From Branchiostoma belcheri (lineage: Eukaryota; Chordata; Leptocardii; Amphioxiformes; Branchiostomatidae), in the NCBI RefSeq assembly GCF_001625305.1, contig NW_017803891.1, forward strand, positions 105,200-169,199: a stretch of DNA of 64,000 bases. Direction: 5' to 3'. Both the position numbers and the translations under genes were made by a program. This document shows, in pieces, positions 53,700 to 64,000 of the stretch (position 1 is the first letter of the stretch; each line of letters begins with the position of its first letter). The notes under the pieces were generated by a model. The model saw only the letters and a list, made by a program, of their open reading frames with translations, did not search any database and was not told the DNA's origin.

Positions 53700-56400
53700 A
53701 GTTGACTATTCCTTAAGATAAATGTAGAATTACAGGGTTGCCCAACTTTTTATTGAAAAACGACGCAGCGCCTTTATCACTCTGTTATAGTTGCATTGTA
53801 GACTTTCTGTAAAATGCTAGCATGTGTATTTGTTTGCAGCTTGCCATCCCTTGTACACTTTATTGTTTGTTTGCGTTAGAGTTATATGCGCAAGTGTGGG
53901 TCGATCAACCTCTTGTGACAAAATGTCCCCACCCCTTCAAGCCCAAATCTAACAAGCAACGCGTCTCCCAAAAATAAGCTCGCTCGGTGGGGATCCCAGG
54001 AGCTATCACCGACACATCCGTTCCTAAGCGCGAGTTTGTGCTACATGCTATACCCTTACGTTCTTTAGCCTGGGCAACGCAGAATGAGAGCAATATTCCC
54101 GCCTCGATCGCCCCTTTCAACCACGTAACTTTCTAAGACAGACTGTCCCAACGCCCAGACAAAGCGAGGGAAAACCTTACGCGCCGGTAATCTTTAACTA
54201 GAATGGTTCGCTTAATCTCCCTACTGGTTTGGGATTGATGGCGTCAAACTGTACATCGCGATTGAGACAAGTGTTACCCAGCCGCGTAAAAGCACCCAAA
54301 AATGTCACTCGCTGTTTCTTCACTTATCTTTCTAGCCTCTGCCTTGTCACACCTTTCCCCAGCATAACGTCCTTCACGGTCGTGTCACATATCCTATACA
54401 TGTTTGTACCCAGCGAATTGCTTAGATATAGCCTTGTTATATCCGAACTAGGTTTTTTCAACCGGATTTTTCGCCTTAGGTTACCGACGAAAATAATTGT
54501 TTCATGGCAGAGAGTACCTGCTGCTCTATATCCTCTCGAAGTATTTGATAAAAAAAACTTGTACTTGTTAGACTAAACCGGGTGTTGCGACACCTGCCCG
54601 CCGATACGCTACATGGCTTGTCAGAACGAATTGAGGCTTGCTACCCAAATTTTACTGAAAATGCGACTGCAAAGCAGAAAACCTACATCCCGCTACCCAG
54701 AATGACACTGTTATACGCCTCCCGTTACACACCTCAAGAAGTGGATAAAAACAAATATACATTTTTAATTCTCCTCCCCCCTTTCCATGCTCTTTCAATG
54801 TTATTTGCTGGCCAGTGGTAACCTGACTTACTTTTTATTTCGATTCTCCATGTTACGCATGCTGAACCTTGCTTTCTTTACTTTTGGTAAACAAACGTTG
54901 TCTGATACAATTTAACAAAATTTCGGGCTGATTGCACTGTCCGGCCTAGTATCGTTATTAACCTTTATCGATTGACACAAATACACGCTCCAAATGTTCC
55001 GCCGAAAACTTTATTATCCATGTATCAGGACCACTGCCCCTTGAAACGAAAACAAAACTCTCGCAGGAGTAAAAGGGAAATGTTGCATATCGGCGAAAAT
55101 ACAACAAACAAAAAGTTTAACACAGTCTTCTAACTGCGACTAAAACACGTACGCTCCGTTATTGCTACGTGTGCATTTTACTCAGTTATCCCTCAAAGCA
55201 GAAGAATGTCTTTTTCTGCTGGTTTTCTATAAGCTGTCAACATAAATATCATGCTTGTCACGCACTTCAACCGATTGAAACATTTGAATACAGGCGCCTG
55301 ACCCATGGGCATTTGCAGTCATTTGATACGCACTATGTTAGCCAATTATTTTGTAACACTTTTTCCAGCCATCGAGGATTAACGAATCATCAAAATAATA
55401 CTTGTGCAGGTAACAAGCAAGATCCTCTAGGTTTACATGGCGAAAACAATTACACAGCCTTTGTACATACTATGGAGACAAAGCGATTAAAATGAAACAC
55501 ATTAAAACATAGGAAAATATAATCAAGGATGCAACCACGCCCTTCTCCCTAATATGTACAACTGAAAAGACGTATACGTCTCCTAACCTCTTTACGTTAC
55601 CAATACTTGCCGGGCGATACTCTGACATTTTGAGTCTTCGAAATTCTCTCTTCCTATCCATGCGCATAAACAAAATATGACACCAGCAAAATCGGAACAC
55701 AAAGTAAAACCAAATGCACAAAAACAAAAATCAGTCTTGTGCCTGCCTGACCTATCAATTTCACAAAAACTATTATTACCCGTCTATTAAATCAGCGAGT
55801 ATTGTGTACAGCGTGCATAGTAGTACAAATGCTATAAATTCGTGCATAATCCCGTTGCTACTCATAATGGGTCAGCTAACATTTATGCTGGCGGCGGTAA
55901 CAATCTTTCTCGGTTTACCTAACTTCCCTATTTACTCCACGGTTTTGCCAATCATGTCGAATCAATGAACATCGCATACCCACAGAGGCGAAACACTTTT
56001 CGGCTTATAGAACTTCCAACATCGTCTCAAGTCTTTCACCACTCATATCAGGTTGGGAAGCATTTTCTTACTTGCGGAGGTCACAAAACAAATGTTTACA
56101 CATTTTCGATATTGTCACACAAACTTTTACTCACTACGCATATTAGCGTGGAAGTAACCTTTCCAAGCTTAAATAAATTCCTGCACTTTCCTAGTAACTA
56201 AACTCTTTTGTCCCTCAAAAAATCACATATTTGCGGAGGTGACAAATCTGTCACTGACTTATATCCGCGGACCTGTTGCAGCTTTCCCTTTTTTCCATGC
56301 AATAATCAAAAGAGGAAAACAGATTAAAACTACAGGAAATAAAACTAAACACAGACGAACCAAAACCTGAACAAAAGTTCTCCATTATCGTCGGTTCGTT
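53700..56400. other. No recognised feature
   Basis: Several open frames of 70-115 codons occur on both strands but none shows a domain, codon bias or splice context. It may be an intron or internal part of the retroelement whose coding pieces flank it. Confidence 0.4.
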
Positions 56401-56407
56401 CTGAAAC

Positions 56408-56955
56408 CTAGTTGCCTAACATCTTCTCGTTCTTGCAATCCCTCGCCCAGTGTCCCTGCTCGTTGCAAGAGAAACATCGGTCTCCCGGCTGGGGGCCCCT
56501 ACCGTACGACCTGCCCCTTCCCCCGCCTTGTCTTGGGTTGAGGTACGGTGCTCGGCGGTGCTGTTGGTACTGCGGCCTTGGGTAGCCTCTCATCGGACCT
56601 CCGAGCACTCTAGCCTTCCCCTGTTTTTTTTTTTTTTTACAAACGCGGCAATGTCTTTGCTAACTTGCTTTACCACTCCTGACCCGAACTGATTCAATAC
56701 CAGGGCCCTGAAAAAAGGTTCGTTCACGTAGGGGGTCAGTTGGTCCGAGATGATGACGAATTCTTGCGTCTTGGGTTGGTCCTCCTTCCAAGCTTGCGAC
56801 ACCAGCGCGTGTATCAAGGCCACGGCTTTCTGCGGCTCGAACGCCGGCGCCGGTCGTCCCGCGTACTGGGCAAGCTCTTCTCGCACCTCCTCTGCTGTCC
56901 GTCCCCTCTTCATACGGTCGAGATTGTCCGCCATCTCCTTCATTCGCGTAGGCAG
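56408..56955 (-). pseudogene. Gag-like ORF with CCHC zinc knuckle, frameshifted
   Basis: It opens after an acceptor-like TTGGCATAG at 56956 and reads a helical, charged region (EEVREELAQYAG, ALIHALVSQAWKED, EPFFRALVLNQFG) up to about 56640. A run of 15 A on the coding strand (56624-56638) shifts the frame; the other frame continues through a Gly/Arg-rich stretch to the zinc knuckle CFSCNEQGHWARDC (CX2CX4HX4C) and stops at 56408. This is a retroelement Gag layout. The shift may be decay, a sequencing error in the homopolymer, or a slippery site. Confidence 0.65.
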
Positions 56956-56959
56956 CTAT

Positions 56960-57800
56960 GCCAACTCCTAATATGGCACAGAACAAGAAAGAAAAAGGGA
57001 AAAAGCCCATCAGACGCACTCTCAACGCATGACGTATTGTGATCTCTTTCCAACAGTAACATAACACTAAGACAGGAAACGCACCGCCTGCGCGTAGCTC
57101 CGTATACATCGAACTATAAACGCACGCCGCTAACTGCTGACACAAATTCGTGTGTCCGCCATCTTCACGAGCACATCATTAATCTCCAGAGTTGCGCTCC
57201 TGTATCTAATGGTCAGTCGTCGAAATTGAACGCGGCCCCATCACACGCCCCTTCAATACTGGCGGTAAATAATAGTATGGCAATCTCAGCGTGCGCCCTA
57301 TTAATCATAATATCCATTACAAAGCTAAGAATCAGTTGTCACAAATTACGAATCGAAACAGGAAGACATAACCGCACTCCTCTAGAACAAAGAACCTGCT
57401 AATTCTGTAGTTTAGGCCAAATAGAAGAAGAAATACATTCCACCATAAATTACCCCTTGTATAGTAGCGATATACTCATATTTTCAGTCATGTACTAAGT
57501 ATATTTCCCCACGTCAGTTATTTGACTAGTAAAGAAAAATTTGTATTCCTTTTAGCTTTGGACAAACCTACTCTACGTAATCTCACATCCGCATATATCT
57601 ATATACTCACTACTAAGCGAAATGAAGCCGAAAAGAATAGCGAATAGACATTTATGTACACTCTTCTATGTTCATATGTATGTAACGTATATGTTTATGT
57701 TCATGTTCTGTACCGGCATGCGACCTGTACTTAGCTCTGCAGAACACAAATGTACAATAACGGTCTTCATTCATAATATCGGTCTAACAAACCAAACATG
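56960..57800. other. No recognised feature
   Basis: Probably the 5' region of the Gag-like element in its first part; otherwise unremarkable. Confidence 0.35.
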
Positions 57801-57869
57801 ACGAGAGCGCCCCCTTGTCTTTACCCGCGCCATATCCGGCGTGCTTTCAACTACTTTGTGATGCTCACC

Positions 57870-60116
57870 TCGAGCGCTATATGCGGCCCGCCCGGCGTGC
57901 GGTCCCTATCACGATTTTTCATGTCAGAAAGAAAAAAAACCGTTCCCTAGGCGCCACATGCGTCAACACCAGGAGTACAGATATCAGCCCACTTTTTTTT
58001 TTTTATCTCAAAAGAAAAACGATCCTCGCGCGTGAGATACGTCACGCCCAGCGTGCGGTTTTTATCACAGTTTTTATCTTAAGACACGCTCTCATAGTGC
58101 CGTGTACCCGAAGCCCGGTGTACTATGTGCGGATTTACATTTTAATACAAAATGCCGTCTCACATGAAAACGTTTACATACAAATTTCCATCTCAAATAA
58201 AGCGCTCCCCGTGCGCCACGTACGTGCGCCACGCCCAGCGTGCGGATTTAAAACAGTTATCTCAAAATAAACGCTCCCTGAGCGTCACGTGCGCCACGCC
58301 CAGCGTGCGGATTTAAAACAGTTATCTCAAAATAAACGCTCCCTGAGCGTCACGTGCGCCACGCCCAGCGTGTGGATTTTAAAACAGTTATCTCAAAATA
58401 AACGCTCCCTGAGCGTCACGTGCGCCACGCCCAGCGTGCGGATTTAAAACAGTTATCTCAAAATAAACGCTCCCTGAGCGTCACGTGCGCCACGCCCAGC
58501 GTGCGGATTTAAAACAGTTATCTCAAAATAAACGCTCCCTGAGCGTCACGTGCGCCACGCCCAGCGTGCGGATTTAAAACAGTTATCTCAAAATAAACGC
58601 TCCCTGAGCGTCACGTGCGCCACGCCCAGCGTGCGGATTTAAAACAGTTATCTCAAAATAAACGCTCCCTGAGCGTCACGTGCGCCACGCCCAGCGTGCG
58701 GATTTAAAACAGTTATCTCAAAATAAACGCTCCCTGAGCGTCACGTGCGCCACGCCCAGCGTGCGGATTTAAAACAGTTATCTCAAAATAAACGCTCCCT
58801 GAGCGTCACGTGCGCCACGCCCAGCGTGCGGATTTAAAACAGTTATCTCAAAATAAACGCTCCCTGAGCGTCACGTGCGCCACGCCCAGCGTGCGGATTT
58901 AAAACAGTTATCTCAAAATAAACGCTCCCTGAGCGTCACGTGCGCCACGCCCAGCGTGCGGATTTAAAACAGTTATCTCAAAATAAACGCTCCCTGAGCG
59001 TCACGTGCGCCACGCCCAGCGTGCGGATTTAAAACAGTTATCTCAAAATAAACGCTCCCTGAGCGTCACGTGCGCCACGCCCAGCGTGCGGATTTAAAAC
59101 AGTTATCTCAAAATAAACGCTCCCTGAGCGTCACGTGCGCCACGCCCAGCGTGCGGATTTAAAACAGTTATCTCAAAATAAACGCTCCCTGAGCGTCACG
59201 TGCGCCACGCCCAGCGTGCGGATTTAAAACAGTTATCTCAAAATAAACGCTCCCTGAGCGTCACGTGCGCCACGCCCAGCGTGCGGATTTAAAACAATTA
59301 TCTCAAAATAAACGCTCCCTGAGCGTCACGTGCGCCACGCCCAGCGTGCGGATTTAAAACAATTATCTCAAAATAAACGCTCCCTGAGCGTCACGTGCGC
59401 CACGCCCAGCGTGCGGATTTAAAACAGTTATCTCAAAATAAACGCTCCCTGAGCGTCACGTGCGCCACGCCCAGCGTGCGGATTTAAAACAGTTATCTCA
59501 AAATAAACGCTCCCTGAGCGTCACGTGCGCCACGCCCAGCGTGCGGATTTAAAACAGTTATCTCAAAATAACGCTCCCTGAGCGTCACGTGCGGCCACGC
59601 CCAGCGTGCGGATTTAAAAACAGTTATCTCAAAATAAACGCTCCCTGAGCGTCACGTGCGCCACGCCCAGCGTGTGGATTTAAAACAATTATCTCAAAAT
59701 AAACTCTCCCTGAGCGTCACGTGCGCCACGCCCAGCGTGCGGATTTAAAACAGTTATCTCAAAATAAACTCTCCCTGAGCGTCACGTGCGCCACGCCCAG
59801 CGTGCGGATTTAAAACAGTTATCTCAAAATAAACGCTCCCTGAGCGTCACGTGCGCCACGCCCAGCGTGTGGATTTAAAACAATTATCTCAAAATAAACT
59901 CTCCCTGAGCGTCACGTGCGCCACGCCCAGCGTGCGGATTTAAAACAATTATCTCAAAATAAACGCTCCCTGAGCGTCACGTGCGCCACGCCCAGCGTGC
60001 GGATTTAAAACAGTTATCTCAAAATAAACGCTCCCTGAGCGTCACGTGCGCCACGCCCAGCGTGCGGATTTAAAACAGTTATCTCAAAATAAACGCTCCC
60101 CGAGCGTCACGTGCGC
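57870..60116. repeat. 65-bp minisatellite array (about 29 copies)
   Basis: Regular copies run from about 58202 to 60116, period 65, after degenerate leading copies from about 57870. Each unit holds CGCTCCCTGAGCG (a 5-bp stem hairpin), CACGTG (E-box), CCACGCCC (KLF/Sp-type box) and GTTATCT (GATA-type site) in fixed order. Copies between about 58400 and 59290 look identical; variants (GTGTGG, AACAATTA, ACTCTCC, 1-bp indels) gather toward the right end. The period is not a multiple of three, so it is not coding. Confidence 0.95.
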
Positions 60117-60119
60117 CCT

Positions 60120-62955
60120 CGAACGAAATACTGTCACCATGAGCGTCCAACATTATACCAACATAAACCAAAAGTGTGCAACAAAAACGTCCTATATAAC
60201 CCAACATGAGAAACAAAAGACTCGTCGCCGAAATGTAAAAGATACCAATATGTGTATCAGTAGTAGGAACCCCACACAAATGCAAAAACAAAATGACAAC
60301 ATATGCAAATGACCGGACCCCCCATGGCGAAAATCTAAAACAGCAACTCTGTACACGTAAAAACGTGGCTCACAAAAACTTGAAAAGGAAACAGCGAGGC
60401 GAATTACCTGTGCATTTCCAGCATCCGCAGGTCTACCTCTACTTGCATCATTATAACTGTATCACCTTGATGGTAGTTGCTGATAGTGTTACTTTTGTTA
60501 GCTTTACTTTAGACATTCTTGACAAAAATAGGAACATTATGATTTTTTTTTAACGGTGTCGCTCAATGCAAGGCCATTTGGCCACTTCTAGGAATAGAGC
60601 TAGCCTGTAACTGTAACAGCAACTCTTCCCCCTGAGTCAGAAACATCCTCACAAGTAGTGAGGACTAACTGACCCAATAGGAGAAGCAGGGGGTTCTTTA
60701 ACGTGCTTGAGGTGTGTCTCTAACCGAAGCTAGGTACTCATTAATAATTAAGTCAATTGTAAGTACCAACTCTGCTACGTTGGCAGCTCTGGCAAAGTTT
60801 GGTCAGGTGTAAGGTTATATAACTGTGTAGTCTGATTTGTAGAGGTTCTGACAGTTCTTTTGCTTTTAAAAGGTAAAGTGCGATTTTATATGCAACACAT
60901 CTGATATTAAAAAAAATCGATTTTATTTTGAGTAAGTAGTTTGGCGGTAAATAACATTTCTGGCAGAGTACCGAGCTTTATCAAAGAGCACTGTTGTAAT
61001 GAATGGCTGAAATTGTCCTGGAAGAATAAACGAGAAAAATCTGTCACCATAAGTAACAGTAAAATCTTAACCTAGCATATACAATATACAACAGTGGAAT
61101 TAAAATTTTAGAAAACGTGAAGGCCAGGTGGAGATATTTTTGTACTATAAATGGTAACTAAAACAGATTTGTGGTACTAGTATGCTGTAAAGAAGGGTTC
61201 AACTTTTCTGAACGCAAACAATTGAGGCTTTGTGAGGTTAGCAAATTATGAATAATTCTGTATTAAAGACCATGCTTGTACTATAAGCACCCAATAAATT
61301 CAGCTAACATAAATTACCAGGCTTCATTCTATCCTTGACTGCCGTGGTGGTAACATGGACACAGGGCTGACCGAGACTCTTGAAGACACTTTGGGTTTAA
61401 AACATATTAACAACAGATAGGGAATTTGTGTACAGTTGTACAAAAGAAGTTAGTGACCTAAATCAGAATGTAAAGTACAAATGCAATGACAACACTGTCT
61501 TAGCTTTCCAAGGTTTGTCTGGTGGTGTGATATAGAGTGTCTGCAGTTACATGTACATTTGTACATGTACAGTTATAACAGTTGTGAGGTTGACATTTTA
61601 GATATCTGCAATTAGACACATTGATGAAACTTTGACAGGGCAGTTTGAAAAATTGAAACTTGACCACTTGACTAGGTTGGTTTTCCATAAACTAAATGTT
61701 GCAGATAGTATTTTCTCGATTATGTGTCTCAGTTACAACTGTCCCGATCATTCTGCAAGGTTTGATACTTTGAAAACCAGCACAGAAAATTATTTGAATT
61801 TGTTCAAAAAGTTTGACAGTTATTATGCTAATCTGTCTCTGCCATTGCTTTTGGTGGCTGGACCGTCTAGGCTGTTTATTAGTTTATGTGGAGAAGCCAC
61901 AGTGGGGAGTACTTGCTTAGGGCAGGACCCAGGGTCCTCATCCCTGCTTTTTAAACCTTGGGGCTAGAAAAAAAAAACACTTACTCAGTACGCAGAGCTC
62001 GGTCGGAATCTTCCCATTCGAAATTAGAGATTAAATGGTGGCCAGTGTATTTTACTATTATGAAAGACGGACATTATACTGTTAAAAGTACTAGTACATT
62101 GTAGTAAGTTCTAGGGTAATCCCGTGTTGCTGTTGTCCTTGTTTAACGTCTATTATGTCGCTAAAAGTGGTCTCTATGTGCTCAGTTTTACTCTTGGTTC
62201 AGTTTAGAGTCAGTTGTCTCTCAAGCTGTTAACACTTGGTTACTTGTGCTTGTGTGATGCTGGGTGTACGTCAAGTCGGCGCGCTCTCCCTGAAATTCCG
62301 ACTGGGAGTATTAGATTATCTTATACATACGACGCCCTCCCACCCCACGCCGATTGCATGCTTGCGGTGCACTGTCACACGCTTCTCTTTACCACAAAAC
62401 CAAACAAACAACATATCAAACTGTTCCTCAGAATGTTTATTTTAATATAACCAAACACTGAATAGCTTACTTGATAAACTCTACAAGAATCACGCGAAGA
62501 AAAACCTCACCGATTTCGATGTGATCACGAAGCTAAGGTGCACGTGTGGCCTAATTCCTTAATGGGAGGAAAGACTATCAAAATATTTCTGCAAGTTCCG
62601 CTATGGTTGGAACCTATATAACGTGTTGTATTCAGTAATAGGAACAAAGTGTGACTAATATCCACAAAACAAACACAAAGATGTTTAATTTTTTTCCTCT
62701 TTACCTTGAAGGTACAGTACTACAAGTCGAACAGACCTCTACAAACACGCTTTGCAGGGCACATTACATGCCCGGTCATTCCTGCTGATGGGAACCTAAA
62801 ACCAATACATAAACTAAGCAGTACATTCGTGTTTACCTGATTTGTTTGCCACTTATCCTTGCATAGGCTTGGCATCAACATCGAATCTGCATGGAGCAAT
62901 GTCTCGCTATCATAAAATCACCCGAAAGGACGGACGGAAGGAACGCACATAGCGG
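60120..62955. other. No recognised gene
   Basis: AT-rich with a few open frames up to 111 codons (61632-61967) that show no domain or splice context. No convincing RNA gene. Confidence 0.45.
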
Positions 62956-62959
62956 TGTC

Positions 62960-63360
62960 AATGTCTTTGAGGCTGCGAACGGCAAAAAAACACATATATG
63001 TCGACAATAACTATTTGAAGTCAGAAATTGAAAAAAAAATCCTAAAGAATTTTTTTTTATTCCTAATGGTCGAAAAATATAAAAATATGGGATTTTGGGT
63101 GATATGCGTAACGTTGTTTGCCTAAAAACAAGACTAACTCACACCGGCGCCCCGAATCCCAATAAAATCAGTAATTCAACGAAAACAAATAACATTAAAA
63201 CAAAGTAAAGGCGATGATTTCATTTGACGGAATTTACCCTTAATATTTTCAAATGTGTTATGGCTAGTCCAAAAGAGGCCAAAATTGCGTCTTATAATCC
63301 GATACTTAAACGCCTTATTTGGAATTGGAAAGAATACCGTAGTAACAGACCGCCGTGGTA
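62960..63360 (-). mobile_element. Dispersed repeat, copy 2 (unclassified)
   Basis: Reverse-complement mate of 18460-18960, directly beside the element at 63374. Confidence 0.55.
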
Positions 63361-63373
63361 ATGCATTTGGTTA

Positions 63374-63956
63374 AGCTAAGGTCAGAATTGGGAAAAGGGG
63401 CCCTGGCGGGTAGTTCCCGGGCTGTTTTTTTTACCATTTTCGGGCGGGACCCCGACGTGGCCCCGCGGGGCACCCTGCGGCTACCGGGCTATTTTTTGGC
63501 CCGTCGGGGCCCCGATAAGAATTTAATTCTGAGTTAAATTCTACCCGGGCCCCGCTGACAAAAAGACGCCGTGACCTCATCGTGAGAACACCGAGAGGTA
63601 CCCCTCAGGTTGCCGGCAGTCCACCGGGACACATTTCTTACGTCACAGACCAGATGAATAGAATAAAGGTGTGTACTTCGTAAACCCGGGTAAATGTGTG
63701 ACCTCACAGATCAAATGATCACAACAAATATGTGAATTCTGCATTACGTATAGGTCAATACAAGACATCGTCAGAGAATCTGCTGGGTACCTGCCGGATA
63801 CCGACCAAAGAGGGTGACAAAATTTCTAACGAAATGCTACTGAAGGAAACTTTTAATTGTGACCACGACAGCCGATGTCCGCTCGACTCCTGAACCCGGC
63901 CGGGGCCAGCCGGGGCTACATCCCCGACGGGCACCGACGTAATTGGGACCTTAGCT
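63374..63956. mobile_element. 583-bp GC-rich MITE with TTA target duplication
   Basis: The terminal inverted repeat AGCTAAGGTC is perfect at both ends (AATT is also shared two bases further in) and TTA flanks both sides (63371-63373, 63957-63959). A 3-bp TTA duplication suits the PIF/Harbinger group, though the termini are not a known match to me. The interior is rich in GGGGCCCCG-like words and has a perfect AGAATTTAA...TTAAATTCT inverted repeat at 63518-63542. No ORF of note. Confidence 0.65.
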
Positions 63957-64000
63957 TTACACGTGTTAAAAATAAAGTAACTGGTTGTTTACTCTTGCAA

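Noticed and set aside
56660-57145. 161-codon minus-strand ORF overlapping the Gag-like frame
   Set aside because: Its second half is an out-of-frame shadow of the Gag-like region and its start shows no coding features.
57815-58270. 151-codon ORF at the start of the minisatellite
   Set aside because: It runs through degenerate 65-bp repeat units, whose period would shift frame at each copy; no domain.
57870-60116. CRISPR-like array
   Set aside because: Units are contiguous 65-bp tandem copies with no unique spacers; this is a eukaryotic minisatellite.
61632-61967. 111-codon plus-strand ORF
   Set aside because: No recognisable domain, splice context or conservation could be seen; left as unassigned rather than called a gene.

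Overview
The window looks like genomic DNA of an invertebrate chordate, most likely an amphioxus (Branchiostoma). The reasons are one long, intron-rich gene for a mosaic extracellular protein built from exon-shuffled modules (EGF, PAN/apple, sushi, HYR, GCC2/GCC3, Ig) and a very dense, varied load of non-LTR retrotransposon relics and non-autonomous DNA transposons. The species is inferred; no database was consulted. There is one 20-base assembly gap (12430-12449).

Layout. (1) 1-1500: repeat-rich DNA with a LINE reverse-transcriptase scrap. (2) About 1500-12420 is the left arm of a large, diverged inverted repeat. It carries a minus-strand first exon of a secreted von Willebrand factor A (vWA) protein (3280-3714), then an AT-rich, internally tandem-duplicated block (5.0-12.7 kb) built from a recurring unit of about 250 bp. 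(3) 13982-35555 (+) is a 22-exon gene predicted to encode a 1,089-residue secreted protein with the order signal peptide, EGF, 2 cbEGF, 2 PAN, MEGF-like EGF, 2 cbEGF, 2 sushi, 2 HYR, sushi, 2 GCC2/GCC3, Ig. I assembled it by hand from splice sites; every junction stays in frame and almost all introns are phase 1. Its introns hold LINE fragments, MITEs and a broken reverse transcriptase. (4) 35.8-41.9 kb is a second, smaller inverted repeat whose inner part is almost identical between arms. (5) About 42360-52330 is the right arm of the large inverted repeat, with the paralogous vWA exon on the plus strand (50015-50452), so the two vWA genes point outward on either side of the mosaic gene. The right arm also has a 912-bp TTAA-flanked MITE that is absent at the matching point of the left arm, and a 450-bp foldback element with hammerhead-ribozyme-like cores. 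(6) 52.3-57.2 kb holds minus-strand retroelement-like coding pieces (a zinc-knuckle Gag-like region and a separate exon). (7) 57.9-60.1 kb is a 65-bp minisatellite of about 29 copies. (8) 60.1-64.0 kb is mostly featureless and ends in dispersed repeats, including a 583-bp element with clear terminal inverted repeats.

How it fits together. The vWA exons and the sushi/HYR/GCC2/EGF modules of the central gene are the kinds of domain combined in SVEP1-like extracellular adhesion proteins. The locus therefore reads as a duplicated, rearranged cluster of secreted mosaic genes remodelled by transposons. The two vWA copies differ mainly around the metal-ion-binding (MIDAS) loops, which suggests diverging ligand binding. 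Function is inferred from domain families only.
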